From Aquiflexum sp041751335 (GTDB taxonomy: Bacteria > Bacteroidota > Bacteroidia > Cytophagales > Cyclobacteriaceae), in assembly GCF_041751335.1 (NCBI RefSeq), contig NZ_JBGSXS010000384.1:1-16249 (forward strand): a stretch of DNA of 16,249 nucleotides. The letters are read 5' to 3'. Made by a program: the position numbers and the translations under genes. The notes under the pieces are model-generated. The model searched no databases. It was given only the letters and a program-made list of their open reading frames with translations, and was not told the DNA's origin. Each line of letters starts with the position of its first letter. The stretch's first letter is position 1. Positions 7,893 through 15,340 of this stretch are shown piece after piece.

Positions 7893-8093
7893 TCAATTAA
7901 GATTTTCGGTTTTACTTTCAATATTACCCGATCCCCGCAGTATGTCAATGATCATTTCCAAGTCTTCACTGAGGGTAATTATTCCGATCAACGGCTCATT
8001 TCTTCTACCGTTTTCGGTGATAAAAAGCACTTCAATTAGATCCTTTTTACCGAAGTTGTCGATGAAATATTCCCTAGCTGTCACAAAATCCAT
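7893..8093 (-). CDS. Small CBS-domain-like protein after ackA (66 aa)
   Basis: A 66-residue frame starts 16 nt after the ackA stop on the same strand and ends about 47 nt before the shared terminator, so it is probably the last gene of the pta-ackA transcript. The stretch LIEVLFITENGRRNEPLIGI followed by ITLSEDLEMI resembles the core of a CBS motif (a variable strand, then LGIIT and DL). It would be only one half of the usual pair. CBS motifs often bind adenine nucleotides, so a link with acetate kinase and ATP is tempting but is only inference. No membrane segment or signal is seen. It could also be an unrelated small alpha/beta protein. The in-operon position and sensible composition support a real gene. 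Confidence 0.6.
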   Translation of the reverse strand: MDFVTAREYFIDNFGKKDLIEVLFITENGRRNEPLIGIITLSEDLEMIIDILRGSGNIESKTENLN

Positions 8094-8109
8094 TTTGCTT
8101 TTGATGATT

Positions 8110-9306
8110 CTATAACATTAAATCAAATGTTTGTTTGCCGATTTCCAATTCCTCGTTGGTAGGAATAACCAATATCTTGACTTTAGAATCCTTGGTGTTT
8201 ATCTCTCTAATATCAGAAGATTTGATTTTGTTTGACACTTTATCCATTTTAATTCCAAAAAACGCTAGGTCTTTACAGACAGCTTCACGCATATCGGGAT
8301 CATTTTCCCCGATTCCTGCAGTGAAAACAATGGCATCCAATCCATTGAGCGAAGCAGAAAAGGTGCCTATATATTTCTGGATCCTGTAAGCATACAGTTC
8401 ATAAGCTAAGATAGCATCTTCATTGCCTCCCTCCATGGCTTTTTTGACGTCACGCATATCGCTCAGGCCGCATAGCCCCAATAAACCACTTTTTTTGTTC
8501 AATATGTCATTGACCTCTTTTGCAGCGAAGCCTCTTTCATTGATCAGGTGAAAAATTATGGATGGATCAATATCGCCACTTCTGGTACCCATTACAAGGC
8601 CTCCCATGGGTCCAAGTCCCATACTGTGGTCAATAGATTTTCCACCTTGGATTGCCGTCATGCTACTGCCATTGCCAAGATGAATGGTTATGATTTTGGC
8701 GTCAGGATTTTCCAAATACGTATTTGCTTTTTTAGAAACGTACAGATGGCTTGTTCCATGGAATCCATATGCACGGATGCCCATGTCAGTATAAAGCTCT
8801 TTTGGAATAGCATATCGATAGGCGCGGGGAGGCATGCTTTGGTGAAAAGCGGTATCAAAAACAGCAATTTGTTTTGCTTTTGGAAATACCCTTTCTGCAA
8901 CGGTAATTCCCAGATAGTTTGGCGGATTATGCAATGGTGCCAGTGCGAATAATTCTCTGATTTTGTTTTTGACTTCTTGTGTTATCAATGTGGTTGAGGA
9001 AAATTGTTCCCCACCATGAACCACTCGATGGCCAATGGCTTTTACTTCTTCCACATTCGAAATCACTCCTTTCTCCCGGTCAATTAAAAGATCGGTTACC
9101 TTGAGAAGCCCTTCTTCATGGTCTTTGATTGTTTCTTGGATTTTGAAGACTTCTTCGATACCATCGCGCATCACTTTATGTATCAGCAAACTATTTTCTT
9201 GTCCAATCCTATCCACCAAACCGCTGCACAAAGGGGATTCATTCGGCATCTCAAACAATTGGTACTTCAGAGAACTACTTCCGGAATTTAATACGAGGAT
9301 TTTCAT
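8110..9306 (-). CDS. ackA: Acetate kinase
   Basis: Acetate kinase interconverts acetyl phosphate + ADP and acetate + ATP in the cytoplasm, the ATP-yielding step after phosphotransacetylase. The start at 9306 gives the canonical N-terminus MKILVLNSGSSSLKYQLFEM and 398 residues, the normal length. An upstream in-frame ATG at 9405 would add 33 residues read through repeat DNA and is rejected. Family residues visible: N7 and S10-S12 (phosphate loop), HRVVHGG at 93-99 with R94, D151 in FDTAFHQ, H183 in GFHGTSH, R242 in TRSGDIDP, the GNGSS loop at 211-215, TAGIGEN at 329-335 and NEE at 384-386. All expected catalytic residues are present. It follows pta on the same strand after a 207-nt spacer made of heptamer repeats. 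It is followed by a small CBS-like ORF. An A-rich stretch, not a Shine-Dalgarno, precedes the ATG. Confidence 0.97.
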   Translation of the reverse strand: MKILVLNSGSSSLKYQLFEMPNESPLCSGLVDRIGQENSLLIHKVMRDGIEEVFKIQETIKDHEEGLLKVTDLLIDREKGVISNVEEVKAIGHRVVHGGEQFSSTTLITQEVKNKIRELFALAPLHNPPNYLGITVAERVFPKAKQIAVFDTAFHQSMPPRAYRYAIPKELYTDMGIRAYGFHGTSHLYVSKKANTYLENPDAKIITIHLGNGSSMTAIQGGKSIDHSMGLGPMGGLVMGTRSGDIDPSIIFHLINERGFAAKEVNDILNKKSGLLGLCGLSDMRDVKKAMEGGNEDAILAYELYAYRIQKYIGTFSASLNGLDAIVFTAGIGENDPDMREAVCKDLAFFGIKMDKVSNKIKSSDIREINTKDSKVKILVIPTNEELEIGKQTFDLML

Positions 9307-9317
9307 TTTTTTTTTCT

Positions 9318-9516
9318 TAGATGTGAGAAGCGAGATGCGAGAGCCGAGAAACAAGAACCAAGAAATAAAGCTTGTTCCGAAGACTTTCGGGAAGATAAGA
9401 AACAAGAACAGACAACTCCCATCAAAACAACGTATCTATCCGTTCTTAAATCTTAAATCTAAAATCTACCTTCTAAATTCATCCCTCATCCTTCATCCTT
9501 TCTCCTTCCAAATTCA
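9318..9516. repeat. Heptamer-repeat element filling the pta-ackA spacer
   Basis: The spacer has two arms with a strict 7-nt period. The purine arm runs from 9325 to about 9366 with units like GAGAAGC, GAGATGC and AAGAACC, and resumes at 9397-9410. An interruption at about 9367-9396 carries TTCCGAA / TTCGGGAA. The pyrimidine arm (9440-9516) has eleven units in one frame with a TCT, TCA or similar core, such as TAAATCT, ACCTTCT and TCCCTCA. The last unit includes the pta stop codon (9514-9516), and the purine arm ends within 20 nt of the ackA start. The cores AGA and TCT are complementary, so the arms form a degenerate inverted repeat. The pyrimidine arm is close to the one at the right end of the window. 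Confidence 0.85.
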
Positions 9517-11610
9517 CTCCTGGGCCTGAATTGACGTAATCACCACGGTATTGAAGATATCATCAACGGTGCAGCCGCGGCTGAGGTCGTTGACGGGTTT
9601 GTTCATTCCTTGGAGCATGGGGCCGATGGCCATAGCTCCGGTTTCCCTTTGGACTGCTTTGTAGGTATTGTTTCCAGTATTCAGGTCAGGGAATATAAGG
9701 ACTGAGGCATTGCCTGCCACTTCCGAATTGGGCATCTTTTGTTTTCCTGTAATTGGGTCCACTGCTGCATCATATTGTATTGGACCTTCCACTTTGATAT
9801 CCGGTCTTTTTTGTTTTACAATTTCGGTAGCACTGCGGACTTTATCCACATCCTCTCCTGAACCGGATTCACCAGAAGAATAGGACAACATGGCCACCCT
9901 AGGTTCAATTCCGAATTTGACACTGGTGTCAGCCGAGGAAATGGCTATTTCCGCAAGTTCTTCGGCTGTTGGGTTGATATTGATGGCACAATCTCCAAAA
10001 ATCATTACCCTATCAGGGAGACACATGAAAAATATGGAAGATACCAAAGAAATACCTGGCTTGGTTTTTACAAATTGAAGTGCAGGTCTAATGGTATGGG
10101 CGGTGGTGTGAATGGCTCCTGATACCATGCCGTCTGCATGTCCTTTGAAAACCATCATTGTACCGAAATAGGCAACATCAGTCATCAAATCCCGAGCGAC
10201 CTCCAATGGCATGTTTTTTCCTTTTCTCAGTTCAAAAAGGGTATTGACATATTCATCATAATAAAAAGAATCCTGAGGATTGATGATCTGACAAACATCT
10301 TGGTTAAGGCAAAGTCCTAACTTGCTGATGCTTCTTGATATTTCATTGACATCACCCAAAAGGGTAATGTTGACAATTCCTTGCCTAACAAGTCTATCAG
10401 CTGCTTTCAATATTCTTTCATCTTTCCCCTCGGGCAAAACGATATGCTTTTTCTTGCTTTTTGCCCAGTTCACCAGTTGGTACTGGAACATCCTTGGAGT
10501 GATTCCAACAGCCTTGAAAGAGGCAATTTCTTTTTCCAATGCTTGGACATCAATATATTTTCTGAATGTATTGATAGCCATCATGATTTTCTCAGTGTTG
10601 TCCGGAGATATTTTGGAATGGATACTCCCTACTTTTGTGGCTGCGTAAAAAGACTGGTCTTCCACTTTTAAGATGGGAACTACAGTATCTGAGCCTTCAA
10701 TTAGTTTGAGGACAGATTCCGAAATATCAAATCCACCGGTAAGAACTATCCCGGCAATTTTTGGATAATTTTTAGAAAGGTTTGCCTGAAGGGAAGCCAT
10801 CACTATATCTGCACGGTCACCAGGAGTGACAATAAGGACATTCGGTTTGATATGTTTGAGAAAATTGGAAATCTGCATGGCTCCAAAAATAAAATGATCT
10901 GCACGGTTAGATAAATAATCTTCCCCAAACATCACCTCGGCATTCAGGTGCTCCTTTATTTCTTTCATGGAGGGACTTTTCAGATCAATGATTTTGGGAA
11001 TGACCGAAAGGATAATATCCTTGGGCAACTGTGGACCTATTAGGTTTTTGATCTCATCAATCGCTGATTCATCCGCTTTGTTGATTACCACGGCCAATAC
11101 CTTCACTTTTCTATGCAGAAAATTTTTGATGGTTACAATAGCGGAGTTGCTGATTTGGGGAATACTTTTCCCGTCACCGGAAAGTACGATAATTACAGGC
11201 GTCCCCAGGTTTTTGGCGATGGTAACATTGGCATCAAATTCGAATGCCGTACCCTCGCCCAAAAAATCACTGCCTTCGATGATGGTAAAATCAAACTGTG
11301 CTTCAAGGCTTTTGTATTTACTGATGATGGTATCAATTATTTCGCCCTGAAATCCTGATTCTGCCAACAGGTTGGCTTCGTCTCGGGTGTAGGCGTAAGA
11401 TTTTCCATATTCAATGGGCAATTTGAAATGCTGGATCAGTGTGTCGATATGAGCATCTCTTTTGACCTCCGGGCTGTCATTGATGATGGGTTTGAAATAT
11501 CCGATTTTTTGGGCTTTTGCCAGCAGCATATCTACGAGCCCCAATGCTACTATTGATTTTCCGCTGAATGGTTGGGCGGTAGCTATAAAAATGCTTTTGT
11601 TGGTTTCCAT
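9514..11610 (-). CDS. pta: Phosphate acetyltransferase, long form
   Basis: Phosphotransacetylase converts acetyl-CoA + phosphate to acetyl phosphate + CoA and feeds acetate kinase, encoded next downstream. The 698-residue product is the long, multi-domain type. Residues 1 to about 200 form a BioD-like P-loop domain (TAQPFSGKS at 11-19). Residues about 215-330 form a DRTGG domain (TPGDRADIVMASL at 262-274 and VLTGGF at 289-294). The catalytic PTA domain spans about 375-698: HIVLPEGKDERIL at 389-401, SYSSGESGSGEDVDKVRSAT at 576-594, EGPIQYDAAVD at 608-618 and PDLNTGNNTYK at 641-651. The start at 11610 is the standard METNKSIF-type N-terminus just ahead of the P-loop. In other bacteria the N-terminal domains modulate activity allosterically. 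The stop codon lies inside the first heptamer of the spacer repeat. A TAnnTTTG box is 25 nt upstream of the start. Confidence 0.97.
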   Translation of the reverse strand: METNKSIFIATAQPFSGKSIVALGLVDMLLAKAQKIGYFKPIINDSPEVKRDAHIDTLIQHFKLPIEYGKSYAYTRDEANLLAESGFQGEIIDTIISKYKSLEAQFDFTIIEGSDFLGEGTAFEFDANVTIAKNLGTPVIIVLSGDGKSIPQISNSAIVTIKNFLHRKVKVLAVVINKADESAIDEIKNLIGPQLPKDIILSVIPKIIDLKSPSMKEIKEHLNAEVMFGEDYLSNRADHFIFGAMQISNFLKHIKPNVLIVTPGDRADIVMASLQANLSKNYPKIAGIVLTGGFDISESVLKLIEGSDTVVPILKVEDQSFYAATKVGSIHSKISPDNTEKIMMAINTFRKYIDVQALEKEIASFKAVGITPRMFQYQLVNWAKSKKKHIVLPEGKDERILKAADRLVRQGIVNITLLGDVNEISRSISKLGLCLNQDVCQIINPQDSFYYDEYVNTLFELRKGKNMPLEVARDLMTDVAYFGTMMVFKGHADGMVSGAIHTTAHTIRPALQFVKTKPGISLVSSIFFMCLPDRVMIFGDCAININPTAEELAEIAISSADTSVKFGIEPRVAMLSYSSGESGSGEDVDKVRSATEIVKQKRPDIKVEGPIQYDAAVDPITGKQKMPNSEVAGNASVLIFPDLNTGNNTYKAVQRETGAMAIGPMLQGMNKPVNDLSRGCTVDDIFNTVVITSIQAQE

Positions 11611-11635
11611 GGAAATAAAGATTTGATATTTAATG

Positions 11636-11643
11636 CAAAACTA
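11636..11643 (-). promoter_or_regulatory. Putative -7 box (TAGTTTTG) for the pta-ackA unit
   Basis: On the minus strand TAGTTTTG matches TAnnTTTG exactly, 25 nt ahead of the pta ATG at 11610, in the 87-nt spacer after the YihY gene. No TTG is found at the usual -33 distance. The position fits a promoter for the acetate module separate from the mltG cluster. Confidence 0.45.
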
Positions 11644-11697
11644 GTCAGTATTAGCAATGGTAAAGTTGACTAACTTTTGGTTTTTATATGATAAAAA

Positions 11698-12651
11698 TCA
11701 TGAAACATCAACAGTGATGGTTTTTGAGACATACCCTCTTTCAGCGGCTTTGTCCAAACTCACATTGATCTCAAAACATACCAATATAATCAATGAAGTA
11801 ATAAATAACCATAACATGACCGCAATCATTGCTCCAATGGAGCCATAAAGTTTATTATAGGTTGCAAAATTGTTCAAATAGAATGAAAACAAATAGAAAC
11901 CTAGTGTGATAAGACTTCCTGCTGTAATCGAACCTGTGGAGAAAAACTTCCATTTATCATGTACAGCAGGTGCAAATCTGAATATATAAGCTGTGGCAAT
12001 CAAGAAGACTATCAATAGCACCAAAAATCTAAATATGGTCAACATATAGTAATAAAGATTGCTCGATACAATCTCCCACTCTGAAATCCGGTACAGAATA
12101 CTGCTTCCTAAAATCATAATGACTACAGCACCACAAATGGCAAGAATCAAAACAAAAACTATGCTTACGGCAATGGCCCGCGCTTTCCAGAAATCCCTAT
12201 TTTCTTTGGTTCTGTATACTGCATTGAAGGCATTCATCATGGAAACCACCCCATTGGTGGAAAGAAAAAGTGCTAAGAAGAAACCTATAGAAAGCAAGCT
12301 TTGCCTGGGTTTGCTCACAATATCCATAATGGTGGGTTCTGCTTCCGAATAAATGGAATCCGGAATAATTTCTTTGATAAACAACAGGATATTATGAGTA
12401 GTCACATTGGAGAAAAAGATACCTATATAGGGAATCATATTCAGCAAAAAAAGAATCAGAGGAAACATGGCTACAGTAAAACTAAAGGCCATGGCACCTG
12501 CTCTTTCCGTAATTTCGTCCTTACGCATCTGTTCCATAAAAATCTTGCCTACATCGTAAAGGTTCTGGTCAGGGTTTCCAAAATGGAATTTCCTGAGAAG
12601 CTTCGCCTGCCGGGTAAACTTGATGGATAATAAACGCAGTCTTTTCTTCAC
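11698..12651 (-). CDS. YihY/BrkB-family inner-membrane protein
   Basis: The 317-residue product has about six membrane segments, roughly residues 57-80, 118-135, 158-184, 205-228, 238-260 and 268-292. A cytoplasmic basic N-terminus (MKKRLRLLSIKFTRQAK) precedes them. Family landmarks of the YihY/BrkB (formerly called ribonuclease BN) group are present. These are the segment ITERAGAMAFSFTVAMFPL, the STNGVVSMMNAFNAVY motif after the second helix, and YGSIGAMIAVMLWLFITSLI near the end. Older annotations as RNase BN or tRNA-processing enzyme are not supported for this family; it is more likely a transporter or envelope protein of undefined substrate. It starts 9 nt after the thioesterase gene, which itself follows mltG by 1 nt, so it should be the third gene of that transcript. 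Confidence 0.93.
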   Translation of the reverse strand: MKKRLRLLSIKFTRQAKLLRKFHFGNPDQNLYDVGKIFMEQMRKDEITERAGAMAFSFTVAMFPLILFLLNMIPYIGIFFSNVTTHNILLFIKEIIPDSIYSEAEPTIMDIVSKPRQSLLSIGFFLALFLSTNGVVSMMNAFNAVYRTKENRDFWKARAIAVSIVFVLILAICGAVVIMILGSSILYRISEWEIVSSNLYYYMLTIFRFLVLLIVFLIATAYIFRFAPAVHDKWKFFSTGSITAGSLITLGFYLFSFYLNNFATYNKLYGSIGAMIAVMLWLFITSLIILVCFEINVSLDKAAERGYVSKTITVDVS

Positions 12652-12660
12652 TGAAGAATT

Positions 12661-13068
12661 TTATAGGTAAAAAGGTTTTAATAAATCTAGTAAATATTGA
12701 GGAGGTCTACAGGGTCTATGGTTATCTTTTTTCAAAAAAGTCAAGGTTGTCCATCCTTTGGTGATGATTTCGTCCGATTCATTAAATACCTCATATTCAA
12801 ATCTAATACGAGCACTGGGTAATTCAGGGATGATGGTTTTGATGGTCAGCAATTCATCATATTTTCCTGGTTTGATAAACTGTGTGTGCAGTTCTAATAC
12901 CGGCATCATGATGCCATCATCTTCCATCTGTTTGTAGGAGAATCCAGCAGATCTGAGCGCTTCAACCCTTGCGACTTCAAAATACATGGCGTAATTGCCA
13001 TAATACACATAGGCCATTTGGTCTGTTTCAGCATATCTGACCCGAATACTTGTTTCTGCTTGGAACAT
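12661..13068 (-). CDS. YbgC-like acyl-CoA thioesterase (4HBT hotdog fold)
   Basis: A 135-residue single-domain hotdog thioesterase. The N-terminal signature RYAETDQMAYVYYGNYAMYF aligns with the YbgC/4-hydroxybenzoyl-CoA thioesterase active-site loop, with D16 as the likely catalytic aspartate. It is followed by the helix VARVEALRSAG, and by the strand TIIPELPSARIRFEYEVF typical of the fold. Members hydrolyse acyl-CoA or acyl-ACP thioesters in the cytoplasm. The exact acyl substrate cannot be read from sequence. The ATG lies 1 nt after the mltG stop codon (TGA-T-ATG), which implies tight translational coupling, and the stop is 9 nt before the YihY-family gene. In many bacteria ybgC-like genes sit beside envelope genes, which fits here. 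Confidence 0.93.
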   Translation of the reverse strand: MFQAETSIRVRYAETDQMAYVYYGNYAMYFEVARVEALRSAGFSYKQMEDDGIMMPVLELHTQFIKPGKYDELLTIKTIIPELPSARIRFEYEVFNESDEIITKGWTTLTFLKKDNHRPCRPPQYLLDLLKPFYL

Positions 13069-13069
13069 A

Positions 13070-14128
13070 TCAATATATTTTTGCTTTATTCAGGGCGGCT
13101 TGGTAAAGTCTTGCATTTATCATGTGCTGTGCAAGGTTAGTCGCAAATGCATGGTACCCGGAGAAATCTTCCTTGGCACAAAAATACAGGTATTGATGGT
13201 CTTCATGATTCAAGACTGCATCAAGTGCAGAAATCTCAGGCAAATTGATCGGACCGGGAGGAAGACCCATGTACTTGTATGTGTTGTAAGGACTATCGAT
13301 TTCCTTATGGATATTCAATACCCTTTTAAGTCCAAAATCACCTGAGACAAACACCAACGTAGGGTCCGCCTGTAAAGGCATGTTTATTCTAAGACGGTTC
13401 ATATAGACTCCGGCAACCTTTGACCTTTCGTCAGCTTTTATTGTTTCTGCCTGAACTATCGAAGCCAAAGTGGAGACCTGTAAAGGACTCAGTCCGATCA
13501 AACGGGCTTTTTCTTTCCGTCCTTCATTCCAAAAGCCTTCATATTCCCTATACATCCTGTCAAAAAGATTTTCGGGGCTTGTATTCCACCATACCTCATA
13601 AGTATTAGGGATAAACATGGCCATGATTGTTTCTTCTTTAAAACCAAATTTCCTGATATTTACGGAATCTCTCAGAAGTTCCAAAAATGAATCAGGGTTG
13701 ATTTCCAGATTTCGGGTGATTTTTTCTGCAAGGTCCTCTTTCGTTCTGATGTTATTGAAAGTGATCCTGACCGGAGTTTGATTTCCAGATCTCAGCAATT
13801 TTACCAAATTGAAGTTATTTGTTTTAGGAGGAATGGTGTAAAGACCCGGTTTTACAGATTCCTGATAATTGAGGAATTTTGATACAAAACTGAAGGAAAT
13901 GAGGTCATTGATTACGCCTGTGTCATAGAGACTGTCCACCACTGTTTGAAAGGTGGAGTTACTGGGAAGCATGAGCATATGGGGTTCTTCTTTGTCTATC
14001 AGGGCGTTTGGACTGTAAAAAGCCTGATAAAAATAAAAGGAGAGGGTACTCAACAGAACCGAAAAGGTAATTATGAATACGAGATAATATTTAGTTTTTT
14101 TGTCGTCAAACATATTTTTGAAACCCAA
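13070..14128 (-). CDS. mltG: Endolytic transglycosylase MltG (YceG-like)
   Basis: MltG cleaves nascent glycan strands at the inner membrane and thereby sets peptidoglycan chain length. The 352-residue product has a short cytoplasmic N-terminus, one membrane anchor at about 14-36 (YYLVFIITFSVLLSTLSFYF), a LysM-like region at about 45-125 (SNSTFQTVVDSLYDTGVI), and the catalytic YceG domain at about 125-350. The hallmark segment LASIVQAETIKADERSKVAG, near 221-240, includes the invariant Glu at 228. It is followed by NRLRINMPLQADPT and, later, SPYNTYKYMGLPPGPI. All catalytic landmarks are intact. A second Met at residue 6 (MFDDKK) is an alternative start and would leave a longer leader after the -7 box at 14143-14150. 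First gene of a three-gene cluster with the thioesterase and YihY-family genes, and divergent from the NUDIX gene (60 nt). Confidence 0.96.
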   Translation of the reverse strand: MGFKNMFDDKKTKYYLVFIITFSVLLSTLSFYFYQAFYSPNALIDKEEPHMLMLPSNSTFQTVVDSLYDTGVINDLISFSFVSKFLNYQESVKPGLYTIPPKTNNFNLVKLLRSGNQTPVRITFNNIRTKEDLAEKITRNLEINPDSFLELLRDSVNIRKFGFKEETIMAMFIPNTYEVWWNTSPENLFDRMYREYEGFWNEGRKEKARLIGLSPLQVSTLASIVQAETIKADERSKVAGVYMNRLRINMPLQADPTLVFVSGDFGLKRVLNIHKEIDSPYNTYKYMGLPPGPINLPEISALDAVLNHEDHQYLYFCAKEDFSGYHAFATNLAQHMINARLYQAALNKAKIY

Positions 14129-14142
14129 CTATAGAATAACGG

Positions 14143-14150
14143 CAAAAATA
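14143..14150 (-). promoter_or_regulatory. Putative promoter of the mltG cluster (TATTTTTG)
   Basis: On the minus strand TATTTTTG fits TAnnTTTG, and a TTTG lies upstream with 23 nt between its TTG and the TA, near the upper end of the spacing seen in Bacteroidota promoters. The box ends 14 nt before the ATG at 14128, giving a very short leader; starting at the second Met would lengthen it. The plus strand also carries TATTTTTG at 14113-14120, 68 nt before the NUDIX start, but without a well-placed TTG. Confidence 0.45.
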
Positions 14151-14188
14151 GAGATTTTTGTTCACAGGGCTAACAAAGATCAAAATCA

Positions 14189-14593
14189 ATGGTAAAACTA
14201 ATTAAAGTCACTTGCGCTATTATATTGGATTCCGGTAAAGTTTTTTGTGCCCAAAGGAGTGAGAAAATGGATTTACCACTCAAATGGGAGCTTCCAGGCG
14301 GTAAAATCGAAGAAAAAGAGTCCGCTGAGGAGTGTCTGAAAAGGGAAATCATGGAGGAATTAAATATTGAAATTGAAGTGATGGAATCCTTTGAAAGTAA
14401 TTTCCACCAATATGATCCAACCAAGAAAATTGAACTTATTCCCTTTCTTTGTTGCTTTAAAAAAGGAAATATAATTCTAAAGGAACACAAAACCTTTTGT
14501 TGGAGGGAACTTGAAAATCTTGCTGAATTGGACTGGGCCGAAGCAGACATTCCGATTATTCAAAACTTCCTTCAATGGTATTCCCAAAAATAA
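14189..14593 (+). CDS. MutT-type NUDIX hydrolase
   Basis: A 134-residue single NUDIX domain. The NUDIX box GX5EX7REUXEEXGU is at residues 38-60: G38, E44, R52-E53-I54, E56-E57. The penultimate glycine is replaced by N59, a common variant. The metal-binding glutamates (E53, E56, E57) are present. The preceding segment KVFCAQRSEKMDLPLKWELP matches the 8-oxo-dGTPase/CTP-pyrophosphohydrolase branch of MutT-like proteins. The C-terminal LENLAELDWAEADIPII is also typical of that branch. The likely role is nucleotide-pool sanitation or NTP pyrophosphohydrolysis in the cytoplasm; the substrate is not certain. It is divergent from mltG with 60 nt between starts. Heptamer-repeat DNA begins 5 nt after its stop codon. 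Confidence 0.93.
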   Translation: MVKLIKVTCAIILDSGKVFCAQRSEKMDLPLKWELPGGKIEEKESAEECLKREIMEELNIEIEVMESFESNFHQYDPTKKIELIPFLCCFKKGNIILKEHKTFCWRELENLAELDWAEADIPIIQNFLQWYSQK

Positions 14594-14597
14594 ATCC

Positions 14598-14705
14598 CAA
14601 TTCTAAAATCTCTTTCCTTTGATTAGGACTGGCCTAAATTTAATCCGGATTACTATAGTGACGAAAATCTACAATCTGAATTCTACAATCTAAAATCATC
14701 ATTTA
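14598..14705. repeat. Pyrimidine heptamers and palindromes between NUDIX and yciO genes
   Basis: Two blocks of 7-nt units with a TCT core occupy the ends of this spacer. CAATTCT and AAAATCT (14598-14611) come right after the NUDIX stop. AAAATCT, ACAATCT, GAATTCT, ACAATCT and AAAATCA (14664-14698) stand just ahead of the next ATG at 14708. Between them are a 5-bp inverted repeat TTAGG-ACTGG-CCTAA (14623-14637) and a perfect 12-bp palindrome TAATCCGGATTA (14641-14652). The hairpin lacks a T tract, so it is not a clear terminator. No purine arm is present in this copy. Confidence 0.75.
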
Positions 14706-14707
14706 TA

Positions 14708-15337
14708 ATGCCCGCCGAACTCATTAAATTATATCCGGAAAATCCTGACCCCAGAAAAATCCAAAAAATTGTGGATGTACTCCGTGATGGTGGTGTAATC
14801 ATTTATCCCACAGATACGATTTATGGTATGGGTTGTGACATTCACAACCAAAGAGCTGTAGAAAGAATCGCTCAGATTAAAGGAATTAAACCCAAAAAGC
14901 ATAATTTCTCATTTATATGTTATGACCTGAGCAATATCTCCGAATACACAAGGGTTTTGAGTACTCCGATATTTAAGGTGATGAAAAAAGCGTTGCCTGG
15001 GCCCTACACTTTTATTTTGGAAGCTAATACCAATGTACCCAAAATACTCAATAGCAATAAAAAAACAATAGGTATACGTGTCCCCGACCATCCTATTCCA
15101 AGATTACTTGTCAAAGAACTGGGTTCACCGATATTGACCACTTCAATCAAGGATGAAGATGATGTGATAGAATATAGCACAGATCCTGAACTGATATATG
15201 AAAAATACAGGGACCTTGTAGATATAGTAATCGATGGGGGATATGGGCAGAATGTGGCTTCCACGATTTTGGATTGTACAGGAGATGAAATTGAAATCAT
15301 CAGAGAAGGACTCGGATCAATAGATGACCTCTTTTAA
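14708..15337 (+). CDS. YciO/Sua5/YrdC-family protein
   Basis: A 209-residue protein of the Sua5/YciO/YrdC fold, whose TsaC/Sua5 members make threonylcarbamoyl-AMP for the t6A modification of tRNA. Family landmarks are IIYPTDTIYGMGCDIHNQ at about 30-48, LPGPYTFILEA at about 96-106, IGIRVPDHPI at about 120-129, and the C-terminal IIREGLGSI. The segment after the first motif reads KKHNFSFICYDLSNISEY, which resembles E. coli YciO rather than TsaC, where a KGR-P type motif is expected. YciO's own cellular role is less certain, so t6A synthesis should not be assumed without checking for a separate tsaC/sua5 gene. The start ATG lies right after a block of pyrimidine heptamers, and a purine heptamer array starts 3 nt after the stop. 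Confidence 0.9.
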   Translation: MPAELIKLYPENPDPRKIQKIVDVLRDGGVIIYPTDTIYGMGCDIHNQRAVERIAQIKGIKPKKHNFSFICYDLSNISEYTRVLSTPIFKVMKKALPGPYTFILEANTNVPKILNSNKKTIGIRVPDHPIPRLLVKELGSPILTTSIKDEDDVIEYSTDPELIYEKYRDLVDIVIDGGYGQNVASTILDCTGDEIEIIREGLGSIDDLF

Positions 15338-15340
15338 GGG

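Noticed and set aside
9307..9405. 33-residue N-terminal extension of acetate kinase
   Set aside because: It is translated through the purine heptamer arm and a T tract, and the canonical acetate kinase start MKILVLNSGSSS is at 9306.
11698..12651. Annotation as ribonuclease BN
   Set aside because: The YihY/BrkB membrane family was historically mislabelled so; the protein is a multi-span membrane protein with no nuclease motif.
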